A DNA stretch of 32,019 nucleotides from Holophagaceae bacterium (GTDB taxonomy: Bacteria > Acidobacteriota > Holophagae > Holophagales > Holophagaceae). Location: contig PLUC01000083.1 of NCBI GenBank assembly GCA_003165415.1, forward strand, positions 24,144 to 56,162, written 5' to 3'. The stretch's first letter is position 1, and each line of letters begins with the position of its first letter. The notes under the pieces were generated by a model. The model was not told where the DNA came from and did not search any database. It worked only from the letters and a program-made list of their open reading frames with translations. Of this stretch, positions 1 to 8,283 are shown piece after piece. Both the position numbers and the translations under genes were made by a program.

Positions 1-420
1 GGCGCCCCGGAGCTTGGTGCCGCCCTTGGCCGGCACCTGCACGGCCAGGCAGCCGCCGGGGGCGAGCCAGCCCATGAGCCTGGGCAGCAGCCGGGCGTGG
101 TCCGGGAGCCACTGCAGCACCGCGTTGGAGAACACCAGGTCCAGGGGCGCCGCGGGCTGGTGGCTCTCGGCGCCGGCCAGGATCCAGGTGCCGGCGGGGT
201 GGCTGGCCCGGGCCTGGGCGATCATCTCCGGGGAACTGTCCAGGCCGGCCAGCTCGGCCTCCGGCCAGCGGTCCCTCAGCACGGCGGTGCTGTTGCCCGG
301 GCCGCAGCCCAGGTCCAGGATCCGCCGGGGCGAGCCCGGGATCTGGGCGCACAGGTCCACCGCCGGCCGGGTGCGCTCGGCCCCGAATTTCAGGTACTGC
401 CCAGGGTTCCATGACGGCAT
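1..420 (-). CDS. tam: trans-aconitate 2-methyltransferase, 3' end cut by window edge
   Basis: SAM-dependent methyltransferase expected to methylate trans-aconitate, an inhibitor of aconitase, in the cytoplasm. The ATG at 420 gives [12 protein letters not shown], the N-terminus typical of Tam. The SAM-binding motif I follows near residue 35 (ILDLGPGNST), then an acidic residue in AELAGLDSS, and the [12 protein letters not shown] motif characteristic of this family near residue 95. About 140 residues are visible; the family is about 255 long, so the C-terminal half lies outside the window. The gene follows the MocR gene by 11 bases on the same strand, so the two may be co-transcribed. The family assignment is good; the exact substrate is inferred. 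Confidence 0.85.
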   Translation of the reverse strand, partial: MPSWNPGQYLKFGAERTRPAVDLCAQIPGSPRRILDLGCGPGNSTAVLRDRWPEAELAGLDSSPEMIAQARASHPAGTWILAGAESHQPAAPLDLVFSNAVLQWLPDHARLLPRLMGWLAPGGCLAVQVPAKGGTKLRGA

Positions 421-431
421 GGCCGGCCTCC

Positions 432-1874
432 TCAGCGTTTCCCGCTCAGCAATCGTTTTACCACCATGCCCAGGCGGATGAGGTCCTGTTCGGACTTTTC
501 CGACCAGCAGGCGGCGTTGAGCCGGATGTAATCGTCGAACTTGTGGGTGGGCGAAAAAAGATAGCCGGGGGCGATGGCGATGAACGCCTTCAGGGCCTCC
601 TGGTAGAGCAGCAGGGAATCCAGCTTGCCGGGCAGCTGCAGCCAGAGCACGAAGCCGCCGCCGGGCTCGGTGATGCGGGTGCCTTCGGGGAAATGGGCGA
701 GGATCGCCTGGGACATGGCGCTGACCTTCTCGCCATAGGCCCGGCGGATCTTCCGCAGGTGCTGGTCGTAGCCGCCGTTCTCCAGGAACCGGGAGATGGC
801 CATCTGGGGCAGGATCGAGGTGCGCATGTTCAGCGCCCACTTCCTGGACTGCACCTCCCGGTAGAACTTCCCCGGGGAGACCCAGCCGATCCTGAACCCG
901 GCCGAGATGTCCTTGGAGAACGAGGAGCAGAGCAGCACCAGCCCGTCCCGGTCGTAGCTCTTGGCGGCCCGGGGCCGGCGCTCGCCGAAATACAGTTCCC
1001 CGTTGATGTCGTTCTCGATCAGGGGCACGCCGTGCCGGGCCAGCAGGTTCACCAGCTCCTCCTTGTCCGGGTCGGAGATGAGGCTGCCGGTGGGGTTGCT
1101 GAAGTTCGGCACCGCCAGCACCGCCTTGATGGGGTGGTTCTCCAGGGCGAACGCCAGGGCTTCCAGGCTCATGCCCGTGCGCGGGTGGGAAGGGATCTCC
1201 AGGGCGCGCAGGTGCTGCGCCTCCAGCGCCAGCAGGATGCCGAAGTAGGTGGGGGACTCGATGGCCACCAGGTCTCCCGGCTGGCACACCGCCTGCAGGC
1301 ACAGGTTCATGGCTTCGGTGCAGCCGGCGGTGACCACCAGTTCCGCGGGCGCGAGCTCACAGCCGTAGCTGAAGGCGCGCTGGGCCACCTGGATCCGCAG
1401 CGCCTCGTTGCCCTGCACCGCCACGCCCATGTCGTGGGAGAGCTTACCGTCCCGGGCAAGCTCCGCCAGGATCCGGTTGAGCTTCACCGTGGGCAGCAGA
1501 TCCGGATTGGGGGAGGCGGCGCCGAACTGGGCGTAGTTGAGCTTGAGGTTGTCGTGGATGAGCTGCAGGGAGACCTCGTCGATGCTCACCTTGGCCGGAT
1601 CCCCCTGGTGCCTCTGGAAGTCGGGCTCGGGAACCGGCTTCCTGGGCTGCAGCTTCACGTAGTAGCCGGACTGCGGCCTGGCCTCGATCACCCCGCGGTT
1701 CTCCAGCAGCCGGTAGGCCTGCAGCACCGTGGAAAAGCTGATCTCCTGCTGGACGCTGGCCTCCCGGATGGAGGGGATGCGGGCCCCCACGGGGAAGGTG
1801 CCGGCGCGCACCTGGTCCTCCAGATCCTGGGCGAATTTCTCATACAAGGGAACCTTCCTGGGGTCTCGCATCAT
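432..1874 (-). CDS. MocR/PdxR-type GntR regulator with aminotransferase domain
   Basis: Transcription regulator of 480 aa. Residues 1-75 form a GntR winged helix ([22 protein letters not shown]). After a linker, residues 110-480 form a fold-type I aminotransferase-like domain. PLP-binding residues are visible: the Lys in SFSKD (K321) that forms the internal aldimine, NPTG near 260, and the Asp in the ENDING stretch near 289. The family senses PLP or amino compounds and binds direct repeats near divergent promoters. Here the gene faces a DUF2917 gene across an AT-rich gap with repeated ACTGT motifs, so that gene and itself are the likely targets. Two adjacent ATGs (1874 and 1871) could serve as start. 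The effector is unknown. Confidence 0.9.
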   Translation of the reverse strand: MMRDPRKVPLYEKFAQDLEDQVRAGTFPVGARIPSIREASVQQEISFSTVLQAYRLLENRGVIEARPQSGYYVKLQPRKPVPEPDFQRHQGDPAKVSIDEVSLQLIHDNLKLNYAQFGAASPNPDLLPTVKLNRILAELARDGKLSHDMGVAVQGNEALRIQVAQRAFSYGCELAPAELVVTAGCTEAMNLCLQAVCQPGDLVAIESPTYFGILLALEAQHLRALEIPSHPRTGMSLEALAFALENHPIKAVLAVPNFSNPTGSLISDPDKEELVNLLARHGVPLIENDINGELYFGERRPRAAKSYDRDGLVLLCSSFSKDISAGFRIGWVSPGKFYREVQSRKWALNMRTSILPQMAISRFLENGGYDQHLRKIRRAYGEKVSAMSQAILAHFPEGTRITEPGGGFVLWLQLPGKLDSLLLYQEALKAFIAIAPGYLFSPTHKFDDYIRLNAACWSEKSEQDLIRLGMVVKRLLSGKR

Positions 1875-1935
1875 CTACTCCACGGGTCGAGACGGGGCCA
1901 TGCGCGCGCGGAAGTCGGCCCTGGGCTTCACCAGT

Positions 1936-2017
1936 ACAGTTGATCAGGAATCACCAATAACAATCAAACTGTTTTTGAACTGTTATGGTATTAATTCTAA
2001 TGTACTACTACTGTTAT
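1936..2017. promoter_or_regulatory. Candidate MocR operator: repeated AACTGT/ACTGTTAT motifs
   Basis: The AT-rich gap between the divergent MocR and DUF2917 genes carries AACTGT at 1967-1972 and again at 1978-1983 (11-base step, one helical turn). ACTGTTAT occurs at 1979-1986 and again at 2010-2017 (31-base step, about three turns). An inverted copy, ACAGTTGAT, sits at 1936-1944 opposite ATCAAACTGT at 1963-1972. Helically phased direct repeats are typical of MocR operators. The repeats are seen directly; the binding is inferred. Confidence 0.5.
1975..2003 (+). promoter_or_regulatory. Predicted sigma70-type promoter of the DUF2917 gene
   Basis: TTGAAC (1975-1980), a 17-base spacer and TAATGT (1998-2003) make a good -35/-10 pair. 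The AACTGT repeats overlap the -35 box, and the third copy lies near the expected transcription start. Confidence 0.5.
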
Positions 2018-2088
2018 TCAGACCTTTTAACTTCTATATTTCTACTGGGAGGCGGAAACCACGCCTCCAGATCCAAAAGGAGCAAGCC

Positions 2089-2346
2089 ATGACCACCGAG
2101 ACCATCAAGCTCATGACCCTGGGGCTGTATGGACGAAAGAACGTGATCCGCAGCGGCCTCGTCGGCAGGAACCGCACCGAAGTGCTCAGGAACCTGGGCG
2201 GCAGCAGCCTCCGTTGCACCTCCGGCTCCCTCTGGGTGACCATCGAAGGCGACCCGAAGGACTACGTCCTCACCCAGGACCAGAGCCTGGCCATTCCCAA
2301 CCTGGGCAAGGTGATCCTCAGCGGGCCCGGATCTTACCAGGTCTAG
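2089..2346 (+). CDS. DUF2917 domain protein
   Basis: Small protein of 85 aa. The core resembles DUF2917: a LRCTSGSLWVTIEGDPKDYVL stretch (an SGxLWVT turn followed by GDPxDY), then a hydrophobic beta-rich end (GKVILSGPGSYQV). The fold is likely a small cupin-like beta barrel; the function is unknown. No signal peptide or membrane segment is visible. An AAAGGAG Shine-Dalgarno sequence precedes the ATG at 2089 with good spacing. The upstream promoter carries repeats that probably bind the divergent MocR regulator, so expression may follow PLP or amine status. Confidence 0.8.
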   Translation: MTTETIKLMTLGLYGRKNVIRSGLVGRNRTEVLRNLGGSSLRCTSGSLWVTIEGDPKDYVLTQDQSLAIPNLGKVILSGPGSYQV

Positions 2347-2379
2347 CAACCGTTGCGGAGCTTGCTCGCTACGGTTGCT
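2345..2379 (+). terminator. Stem-loop after the DUF2917 gene
   Basis: AGCAACCGT (2345-2353) pairs perfectly with ACGGTTGCT (2371-2379) around a 17-base loop directly at the stop codon. There is no clear U-run, so this may be a weak terminator or an RNA-stabilising hairpin. Confidence 0.4.
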
Positions 2380-2422
2380 TGTGCCCGGAACGGCCGCTGC
2401 GCCCCGAACGGACCTAACGGTG

Positions 2423-2836
2423 CTAATCTCCCCGCGAGTACAGCGCCGCCGACTCTCCGTCACGGTAATAGCCCTTGCGCACGCCCCGGTAGACCCAGCC
2501 TTCGCTCTCGTAGAGGGACCGGGCGGCGCTGTTGGAGATACGGACCTCCAGGTGCAGCACCTCGACCTTGAGGCGCGCCAGCTGCGCCTGGGCGTGGCGC
2601 AGCAGCCTGCGTCCGTGGCCGCTCCGGCGCAGCTCCACGGCCACGCCGATGCGCAGCAGCTCGGCCTCCTGCACCTCCGGGATGATCCGCCAGCGGGTGA
2701 AGCCGTAGGGGTAGGTGGCCCAGATGTGCTCGTATTCATCCAGGGGGCCCCAGGCTTCGCCGAAGCAGGCCCGGTCGATGGCCTCCACCCAGGCCGGCAC
2801 CCGGGATCCCGGCGCCAGGTGGATGGCCCCGCTCAC
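2423..2836 (-). CDS. rimI: Ribosomal-protein alanine N-acetyltransferase (GNAT)
   Basis: GNAT acetyltransferase of 137 aa, probably acetylating the N-terminal alanine of ribosomal protein S18 using acetyl-CoA. Seen: the beta4 strand with LLRIGVAVELRRSGHGRRLL, which includes the RxxGxG/A pyrophosphate-binding loop, and the beta5/alpha4 region VLHLEVRISNSAARSLYESEGW, a hallmark of RimI. The chosen start is the GTG at 2836, which overlaps the tsaB stop by four bases (GTGA), indicating translational coupling. The tsaB-rimI pairing is common in bacteria and supports the name. The target protein is inferred from the family. Confidence 0.85.
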   Translation of the reverse strand: MSGAIHLAPGSRVPAWVEAIDRACFGEAWGPLDEYEHIWATYPYGFTRWRIIPEVQEAELLRIGVAVELRRSGHGRRLLRHAQAQLARLKVEVLHLEVRISNSAARSLYESEGWVYRGVRKGYYRDGESAALYSRGD

Positions 2837-3537
2837 CGTGGGCGGCCTTGTCTCAGGGCTTCGGAAAGGTGCGCGGAGGCCTCCGGGAAATTCACCTCGG
2901 CATCGGTCTCCCTGAGGTAGAAGGGGACCAGGGGCGCTTCGGGGGGCTCCAGGGGCCGGGTGCGGCACAGGGCGGCCAGCCCGGCCAGGGTGGCCTCGCC
3001 CTCGTCCGCCAGGGCCTGGGGCGGCCGGGACACATGCTCGGCCACCCGCTCCCGGAACGATGCGGGCGCCCACCAGGCGCCGTCCCCCACCAGCCCGCCC
3101 AGCCCGGCCAGAGGCTGCTTCAGGGCCGGAGTGATGGGCCCGTCCTTCCACAACTGCAGGAAGGCCTCCTGGCGCTGGCCGTCCAGGATGATCCACACCG
3201 GACCCTGGACGCCCGCCTGGCGCAGGGCCCCGGCCCTCAGCTCGAAGGCGGAGAAGCCCCAGGTGGGCAGCCCGGTGAGGGCCAGGCCCTCGGCCGTGGC
3301 CACCCCGATGCGCAGGGAGGTGAAGCCGCCCGGCCCCACGCAGGCCACCACCCCGGAGAGGCGGGCGGGGGCGCACTGGGCCTCAGCCATGAGTTCCTCC
3401 AGGGCCGGCAGCAGGGTCGCGCTGTGGCTCCGACCGGGGCCCCCCGCCACCCAGCGGGTCCAGGCCCGGCCCCCGGGGCCCGGCTCGACCAAGGCCAGGT
3501 GCAGGCGTTCGGTGGTGGTGTCCAGTCCCAGGATCAC
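2833..3537 (-). CDS. tsaB: tRNA threonylcarbamoyladenosine biosynthesis protein TsaB
   Basis: Protein of 234 aa of the ASKHA fold. It acts with TsaD and TsaE to transfer the threonylcarbamoyl group onto A37 of ANN-decoding tRNAs. The N-terminus MILGLDTTTERLHLAL is the phosphate-1-like motif. RSHSATLLPALEELM and the CVGPGGFTSLRIGVATAEGLA block are diagnostic for TsaB. Length is normal. It is the first gene of a two-gene unit with rimI. The ATG at 3537 gives the canonical start. Confidence 0.95.
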   Translation of the reverse strand: MILGLDTTTERLHLALVEPGPGGRAWTRWVAGGPGRSHSATLLPALEELMAEAQCAPARLSGVVACVGPGGFTSLRIGVATAEGLALTGLPTWGFSAFELRAGALRQAGVQGPVWIILDGQRQEAFLQLWKDGPITPALKQPLAGLGGLVGDGAWWAPASFRERVAEHVSRPPQALADEGEATLAGLAALCRTRPLEPPEAPLVPFYLRETDAEVNFPEASAHLSEALRQGRPR

Positions 3538-3571
3538 GGCGCTTCACTCCCTCTTCAGCTTAACGCCGGGA

Positions 3572-3606
3572 CACAGAAAAGCGGCCCCCGGGAACGGGGG
3601 CCGCTT
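3572..3606 (-). terminator. Rho-independent terminator of rpmB
   Basis: On the minus strand an 11-bp perfect stem (AAGCGGCCCCC at 3579-3589 pairing with 3596-3606) with a 6-base loop is followed by TTTTCTGTG. It lies 30 bases beyond the rpmB stop and upstream of tsaB, so it insulates the two units. Confidence 0.85.
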
Positions 3607-3636
3607 GCGCCGGCGAATGCACAGCCCATGGGGAGC

Positions 3637-3828
3637 CTAGACGTTCTTGATGACCTTGCCCGCCTGGATGCAGGAGGTGCAGACGCGGATGCGCTTGGGC
3701 GCGCCGTCCACCAGGGCCCGCACCCGCTGCAGGTTCGGATTCCAGCGGCGCAGCGTGATGTTGTTGGCATGGGAAACGTTGTGCCCGAACTGGGGCTTCT
3801 TTCCGCAGACTTCGCACTGACGGGACAT
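3637..3828 (-). CDS. rpmB: 50S ribosomal protein L28
   Basis: Large-subunit ribosomal protein of 63 aa. [20 protein letters not shown] and the [13 protein letters not shown] and [10 protein letters not shown] segments match L28. It keeps CxxC pairs (CEVC and CTSC), i.e. the zinc-binding form rather than the C-minus paralogue. The ATG at 3828 has a GAGG Shine-Dalgarno. A promoter upstream and a strong terminator downstream make it a single-gene unit. Confidence 0.97.
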   Translation of the reverse strand: MSRQCEVCGKKPQFGHNVSHANNITLRRWNPNLQRVRALVDGAPKRIRVCTSCIQAGKVIKNV

Positions 3829-3872
3829 GGGAACCTCACGTTTTCGAATACGGCCAAAGCCAAAGAAGAACC

Positions 3873-3900
3873 AGTCTAGCAAATCCAGCCGGTAAGGCAA
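3873..3900 (-). promoter_or_regulatory. Predicted promoter of rpmB
   Basis: Read on the minus strand, TTGCCT (3900-3895), a 16-base spacer and TAGACT (3878-3873) lie 45 bases upstream of the rpmB ATG. Confidence 0.5.
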
Positions 3901-3959
3901 GGACATATTGCCGAGCGCCCCGGATTCGTCCATGGTAGAGGGCTCTTCCTGGAGCACCC

Positions 3960-4808
3960 GTGGATCCTGCCCTCTGGGCCCTGGCCTTCACCCTGCTGCC
4001 CTGGCCCGAGCGCCAGAAGGCCGCGCTCTGGGCCAGCCTCCAGGCCGGCCTGGAGCCCGGCCTGGCCCCGGAAGGGCGGCGGGACCTGGAGCGGCTGGCC
4101 CGGGAACTGCCCCGGCACCGGGCCGAGGCCGCGGAGCGGGGAGCCCGGCTGCTGCTGCCGGGGGACGAGGGGGTGGACCGCCTGCTGGAGCCGCTGCCTT
4201 ACCCGGTGGCCCTCTGGGTCCGGGGCACCCTGCCCCCCGCCGGCCCGGCCCTGGCCATGGTGGGCAGCCGGGAGGCGGCCCGGCCGGCCCTGGAACGGGC
4301 CCGGCACTGGGGCCGCACGCTGACGGCCGCGGGGGTGGCGGTCCTGTCCGGCCTGGCCCGGGGCATCGACGGCGCCGCCCACCGGGGCGCCCTGGAGGCC
4401 GGGGCCACCTGGGGCATCCTGGGCTCCGGCCTGGACCACCCCTATCCCCCGGAGCACGCCGGCCTGATGGACCGTATCGTGGCCGCCGGGGGCGGGGTGC
4501 TCACCCCCTTCCCCCTGGCCGCCCGGCCCCTGAAGTGGCATTTCCCCCGGCGCAACCTGATCCTCGCCGCCTGGACCCAGGGGGTGGTGCTGGTGGCGGC
4601 CCGCTATGCCTCCGGGTCCCTGGTCACCGCCAAGCTGGCCCTGGATCTGGGCAAGGAGCTGTGGGCCTGTCCGGGAGCGCCGGAGGACCTCCTGGCCGAA
4701 GGCCCCAACCGCCTGCTCCGGGAAGGGGCGGCGAAAGTATGCCTTAGCGCACAAGATATCGTGGAGGATATAAGGTTTTTACGATGGGGCTTGACAAACG
4801 CCCCATGA
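3960..4808 (+). CDS. dprA: DNA-processing protein DprA (Smf)
   Basis: DprA loads RecA onto incoming single-stranded DNA during natural transformation. This copy has 282 aa. The Rossmann-like core is seen as [10 protein letters not shown] near residue 98, [20 protein letters not shown] near 130, [12 protein letters not shown], and [20 protein letters not shown]. Typical DprA proteins of about 360 aa add a C-terminal winged helix; this one ends shortly after the core ([11 protein letters not shown]), so it is a short form. The start is a GTG at 3960 after a TGGAG sequence; no ATG lies in frame upstream. The gene is divergent from rpmB and 31 bases before topA, a common neighbourhood (dprA-topA). 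Confidence 0.9.
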   Translation: MDPALWALAFTLLPWPERQKAALWASLQAGLEPGLAPEGRRDLERLARELPRHRAEAAERGARLLLPGDEGVDRLLEPLPYPVALWVRGTLPPAGPALAMVGSREAARPALERARHWGRTLTAAGVAVLSGLARGIDGAAHRGALEAGATWGILGSGLDHPYPPEHAGLMDRIVAAGGGVLTPFPLAARPLKWHFPRRNLILAAWTQGVVLVAARYASGSLVTAKLALDLGKELWACPGAPEDLLAEGPNRLLREGAAKVCLSAQDIVEDIRFLRWGLTNAP

Positions 4809-4839
4809 AAGGCCCCATCATCCTCGGTTGGAGACTCAA

Positions 4840-7275
4840 TTGACCAAGCTCGTGATTGTCGAAAGTCCGTCCAAGGCGAAAACCATCACCAAATACCTCG
4901 GGAAGGGGTTCACGGTGAAGGCCAGCGTGGGTCATATCCGCGATCTCCCCAAGAAACTGGGGGTGGATATTGAAAACGGCTTCCAGGAGGAGTACGAGAT
5001 CCCGGCCGGCAAGGCCAAGGTGGTGACCGAGCTCAAGGCCGCCGCCAAGAAGGCCACCGAAATCATTCTGGCGACCGATCCCGACCGCGAGGGGGAGGCC
5101 ATCTCCTGGCACCTGCTGGAGGCCATCAAGCCGCCCAAGGGCATGCCCGTGAGCCGGGTGCTGTTCAACGAGATCACCCCGGCCGGGATCGCCAAGGCCA
5201 TGGCCGCGCCCACCGTCATCAACAAGAAGCTGGTGGACGCCCAGCGGGCCCGGCGGGTGCTGGACCGGCTGGTGGGCTACAAGGTGTCCCAGGTGCTCTG
5301 GGAAAAGGTCCGCCGCGGGCTCTCCGCCGGCCGGGTGCAGAGCGTCACCGTGCGCCTGATCGTGGACCGGGAGCGGGAGATTCAGGCCTTCAACCCGGTG
5401 GAGTACTGGGTGCTGAAGGGCAAGTTCGCCGCCAAGCTGCCGCCCCAGTTCTGGATGAAGCTGGCCCGCATCAGCGGCGCCCCGGTGCAGCTGGGCAACA
5501 AAGAGACCCGGCGCCGCATCGGCACCGAGGCCGAAGCCCACAGCCTGCGCGACATGATCCTCAAGGCCGCCTGGAAGGTCACCAGCCTGGAGACCAAGGA
5601 GAAGAGGCGCAACCCCTCCGCCCCGTTCACCACCGCCAAGCTGCAGCAGGAATCCGCCCAGAAGCTGCGCATGAGCGTCACCCGCACCATGCAGAACGCC
5701 CAGCGCCTCTACGAGGGCGTGGACTTCGGCGAAGGCCCGGTGGGCCTCATCACCTACATGCGCACCGATTCCCCCCGCCTGGCCCCCGAGGCCATCGAGG
5801 CGGTGCGCGCCTACGTGGGCAAGCACTACGGCAAGGACTACCTGCCGGCCAAGGCCCGGATCTACAAGGGCAAGGCCGCCGCCCAGGACGCCCACGAAGC
5901 CATCCGGCCCACCGACATCGAGCGCACCCCGGAGAGCCTCAAGAACCGCCTGGAACCGGACCAGTTCCGGCTCTACGCGCTGATCTGGCGGCGCACCGTG
6001 GCCTCCCAGATGGAAGCCGCCCGGCTGGACGAGACCGTGGTGGAATCCGCCGCGACCCTGCCGAACAAAGAGGAGGCCGTGTTCCAGGCCAAGGGCGAGA
6101 TCGAGCGGTTCCCGGGCTGGCTCGCGGTCTACCGCACCGAGACCGAGGAGCAGAAGGCCGAGGAGATCAATGACGCCACCACCGAGGAAGAGCCGGAGGA
6201 GAGCGTCGGCCTGCCCCCGCTCAAGGTGGGCATGACCCTGGCCCTGAAGGACCTGGAGACCGAGCAGCAGTTCACCAAGCCCCCGGCGCGGTTCTCCGAG
6301 GCAACCCTGGTGAAGGAGCTGGAAGAGGACGGCATCGGCCGGCCCTCCACCTACGCCAGCATCATCGCCACCATCCAGGACCGGGACTACGTGAAGAAGC
6401 TCGAGGGGCGCTTCAAGCCCACTGAACTGGGCTGTCTGGTCACCGACCTGCTGGTGCAGGGGTTCCGGGAGCTGATGGAGCCCACCTACACCTCCGGCCT
6501 GGAAGGGCAGCTGGACCGCATCGAAGGCGGGGAGCTGACCTTCCTGAAGGCGATGAAGAACTTCTACGGCCCCTTCGAGAAGCTGCTTATGCGAGCTGGC
6601 ACCGACATGGCCAACCTCAAGGCCGGCATCCAGACCGAGAAGGTTTGCAAGAAGTGCGGAGCGCCCATGCTCAAGCGCATCGGCAAGAACGGCCTGTTCC
6701 TGGGCTGCTCGCGCTACCCCGACTGCGACCACACCGAGGAGCCCGAGCAGATGGAGGAGCCCGAGGACGCCCCCGAGTGCCCGCTGTGCGGCTCCACCCC
6801 CATGCAGCTGCGCAAGGGCCAGTTCGGCCCCTTCTGGGCCTGCACCAAATACCCTGCCTGCAAGGGCATCCGTAAGGCCGACCCCAAGGGCATCCCGGTG
6901 CCCGCCGACGTGGTGCTGGAGGAGAAGTGCCCCACCTGCGGCAAGCACTACGTCAAGCGCTACGGCCGCTATGGCGAGTTCACCTGCTGCGTGGACTACC
7001 CCAAGTGCAAGACCGTCAAGAAGGAGATCCTGGGCGTCCCCTGCCCCAAGTGCGGCGGCGACCTGAGCCCCAGGAAGACCCGCTTCGGCAAGATCTTCTA
7101 TGGCTGCACCAACTACCCCAAATGCGATTTCACCGCCTGGGACAAGCCGGTGCCCCGGTCCTGCCCCGCCTGCAAGGGCAAGTACATGGTGGAAAAGACC
7201 CGCAAGCCCAGGGGCAAGGACCCGGTCACGGTGCTGCTTTGCCCCGCCTGCGCCCACGAGGAGCCACTGGGATGA
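4840..7275 (+). CDS. topA: DNA topoisomerase I
   Basis: Type IA topoisomerase of 811 aa that relaxes negative supercoils. The N-terminal TOPRIM domain shows the catalytic Glu in LVIVESPSKAKT and the DPDREGEA metal site. The nucleophile is the Tyr in LITYMRTDS (about Y306). GRVQSVTVRLIVDRE and the GIGRPSTYASII motif complete the core. The C-terminus carries five Cys4 zinc ribbons from about residue 600 on (CKKCG, CPLCG, CPTCG, CPKCG and CPACK units). I chose the TTG at 4840 because GGAG at 4830-4833 sits six bases upstream; a TTG at 4828 would add four residues. The stop overlaps the next ATG (ATGA). Confidence 0.97.
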   Translation: MTKLVIVESPSKAKTITKYLGKGFTVKASVGHIRDLPKKLGVDIENGFQEEYEIPAGKAKVVTELKAAAKKATEIILATDPDREGEAISWHLLEAIKPPKGMPVSRVLFNEITPAGIAKAMAAPTVINKKLVDAQRARRVLDRLVGYKVSQVLWEKVRRGLSAGRVQSVTVRLIVDREREIQAFNPVEYWVLKGKFAAKLPPQFWMKLARISGAPVQLGNKETRRRIGTEAEAHSLRDMILKAAWKVTSLETKEKRRNPSAPFTTAKLQQESAQKLRMSVTRTMQNAQRLYEGVDFGEGPVGLITYMRTDSPRLAPEAIEAVRAYVGKHYGKDYLPAKARIYKGKAAAQDAHEAIRPTDIERTPESLKNRLEPDQFRLYALIWRRTVASQMEAARLDETVVESAATLPNKEEAVFQAKGEIERFPGWLAVYRTETEEQKAEEINDATTEEEPEESVGLPPLKVGMTLALKDLETEQQFTKPPARFSEATLVKELEEDGIGRPSTYASIIATIQDRDYVKKLEGRFKPTELGCLVTDLLVQGFRELMEPTYTSGLEGQLDRIEGGELTFLKAMKNFYGPFEKLLMRAGTDMANLKAGIQTEKVCKKCGAPMLKRIGKNGLFLGCSRYPDCDHTEEPEQMEEPEDAPECPLCGSTPMQLRKGQFGPFWACTKYPACKGIRKADPKGIPVPADVVLEEKCPTCGKHYVKRYGRYGEFTCCVDYPKCKTVKKEILGVPCPKCGGDLSPRKTRFGKIFYGCTNYPKCDFTAWDKPVPRSCPACKGKYMVEKTRKPRGKDPVTVLLCPACAHEEPLG

Positions 7276-7748
7276 GCCACGAGATCCGCCGCAAAGATCG
7301 AGCGCTGACGGAAGCCGAAGCCTACGCCATCCTCAGGGAGGGCGGAGACGGCGTCCTGGCCACCTGGGGCGAGGACGGCTATCCCTACGCCGTGCCCATG
7401 AACCACGTGCTGGCCGACGGAGCGCTGTACCTGCACAGCGCCCGCACCGGGCACAAGCTGGACAACCTCGCTTTCTGCGACAAGGTCTCGTACTGCGTGG
7501 TGACCGAGCGGGAGGTGGTGCCCGCCGAAGTGAGCACCAACTACCGCAGCGCCGTGGTGTTCGGCCGGGCCGGGCGAGTGGAGGATCCCGAAGAGAAGCG
7601 CCGGGGCCTCATGGCCCTGCTGCACCGGTTCACCCCGGAGCACATGGAGAACGGCCTGAAGGAACTGGAGCGGGATTTCGAGCACACGGTCCTGCTGCGC
7701 ATCGACATCCACCGTATCACCGGCAAGGCCCGCAAGAAAGCCGTTTGA
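7272..7748 (+). CDS. Pyridoxamine 5'-phosphate oxidase family (Nim-like) flavin protein
   Basis: Split-barrel FMN-binding protein of 158 aa. The N-terminal part (ALTEAEAYAILREGGDGVLATWGEDGYPYAVPMNHV) and LYLHSARTGHKLDNL are typical of the NimA-like branch, in which some members reduce nitroimidazoles. VPAEVSTNYRSAVVFGRA is the conserved second strand pair. It has no signal peptide and should be cytoplasmic. Its ATG overlaps the topA stop by four bases, so it is probably co-translated with topA, an odd partner for which no functional link is evident. Whether it binds FMN, heme or F420 cannot be told from the sequence. Confidence 0.88.
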   Translation: MSHEIRRKDRALTEAEAYAILREGGDGVLATWGEDGYPYAVPMNHVLADGALYLHSARTGHKLDNLAFCDKVSYCVVTEREVVPAEVSTNYRSAVVFGRAGRVEDPEEKRRGLMALLHRFTPEHMENGLKELERDFEHTVLLRIDIHRITGKARKKAV

Positions 7749-7817
7749 ACGGCCGGCCCGGTTGACGGGACTGGATTCCCTGCCCACACTTTGAAGGTTG
7801 GTTCACCGGGAGTGCAC

Positions 7818-8216
7818 ATGGAATTTGTGGAGTGGACTGAGAAGTACACCGTAGGCAATCCCCTGGTGGACGCCTACCACCACATCTTCTTCCAGATGGT
7901 GGACGAGTTCCGCACCGCCCTGGCCCAGGACGTCCCGCCCAACATGGAGGACCGCATCGCCTTCCTGGTGGACTACACCATCATGCATTTCGAGTCCGAG
8001 GAGAAGCTGATGGAGAAGGTCGGCTATCCGGACTTCGAAGCCCACCGGGAGACCCACCACCTGTTCCGGGACAAGATGCTGGACCTGCAGCGGCGCTACC
8101 GGCTGGATCCCGGCGCGGTGAAGGCGGACGAGCTGCTCTGCCTGGTCCAGGACTGGTTCGCCAACCACATCCTGGGCACGGACATGGAATTCAAGCCGTA
8201 CGTGGGGAAGAACTAA
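7818..8216 (+). CDS. Bacteriohemerythrin
   Basis: Single-domain O2-binding di-iron protein of 132 aa. All seven ligands of the family are visible: H21 (in DAYH), H57 and E61 (HFESE), H76 and H80 (HRETH), H117 and D122 (HILGTD). Length and the four-helix layout match stand-alone bacteriohemerythrins, which store or deliver oxygen to oxidases or sense it in microaerobic cells. The ATG at 7818 has GGGAG five bases upstream. It stands alone, 69 bases after the flavin protein gene. Confidence 0.95.
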   Translation: MEFVEWTEKYTVGNPLVDAYHHIFFQMVDEFRTALAQDVPPNMEDRIAFLVDYTIMHFESEEKLMEKVGYPDFEAHRETHHLFRDKMLDLQRRYRLDPGAVKADELLCLVQDWFANHILGTDMEFKPYVGKN

Positions 8217-8283
8217 CAGGTCGGTCCCGGCACTCCGGTTCTGGGGCGCGGCGTGAGCCTGGCGCCCGGAAGGAGGGGGGACC

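Noticed and set aside
411..1943. Long plus-strand open frame opposite the MocR gene
   Set aside because: It is antisense to a clear 480-residue MocR protein and shows only GC-driven Gly/Pro/Arg/His-rich text without any family motif.
4784..4806. ATGGGGC/GCCCCAT inverted repeat between dprA and topA as a terminator
   Set aside because: It lies inside the end of dprA, has no U-run, and the TTGACA in its loop has no -10 box at proper distance; it is neither a convincing terminator nor a promoter.
4744..7257. 837-codon minus-strand frame opposite topA
   Set aside because: It mirrors the topA reading frame; the product is Gly/Leu/His-rich with no domain, a known artefact in GC-rich genomes.
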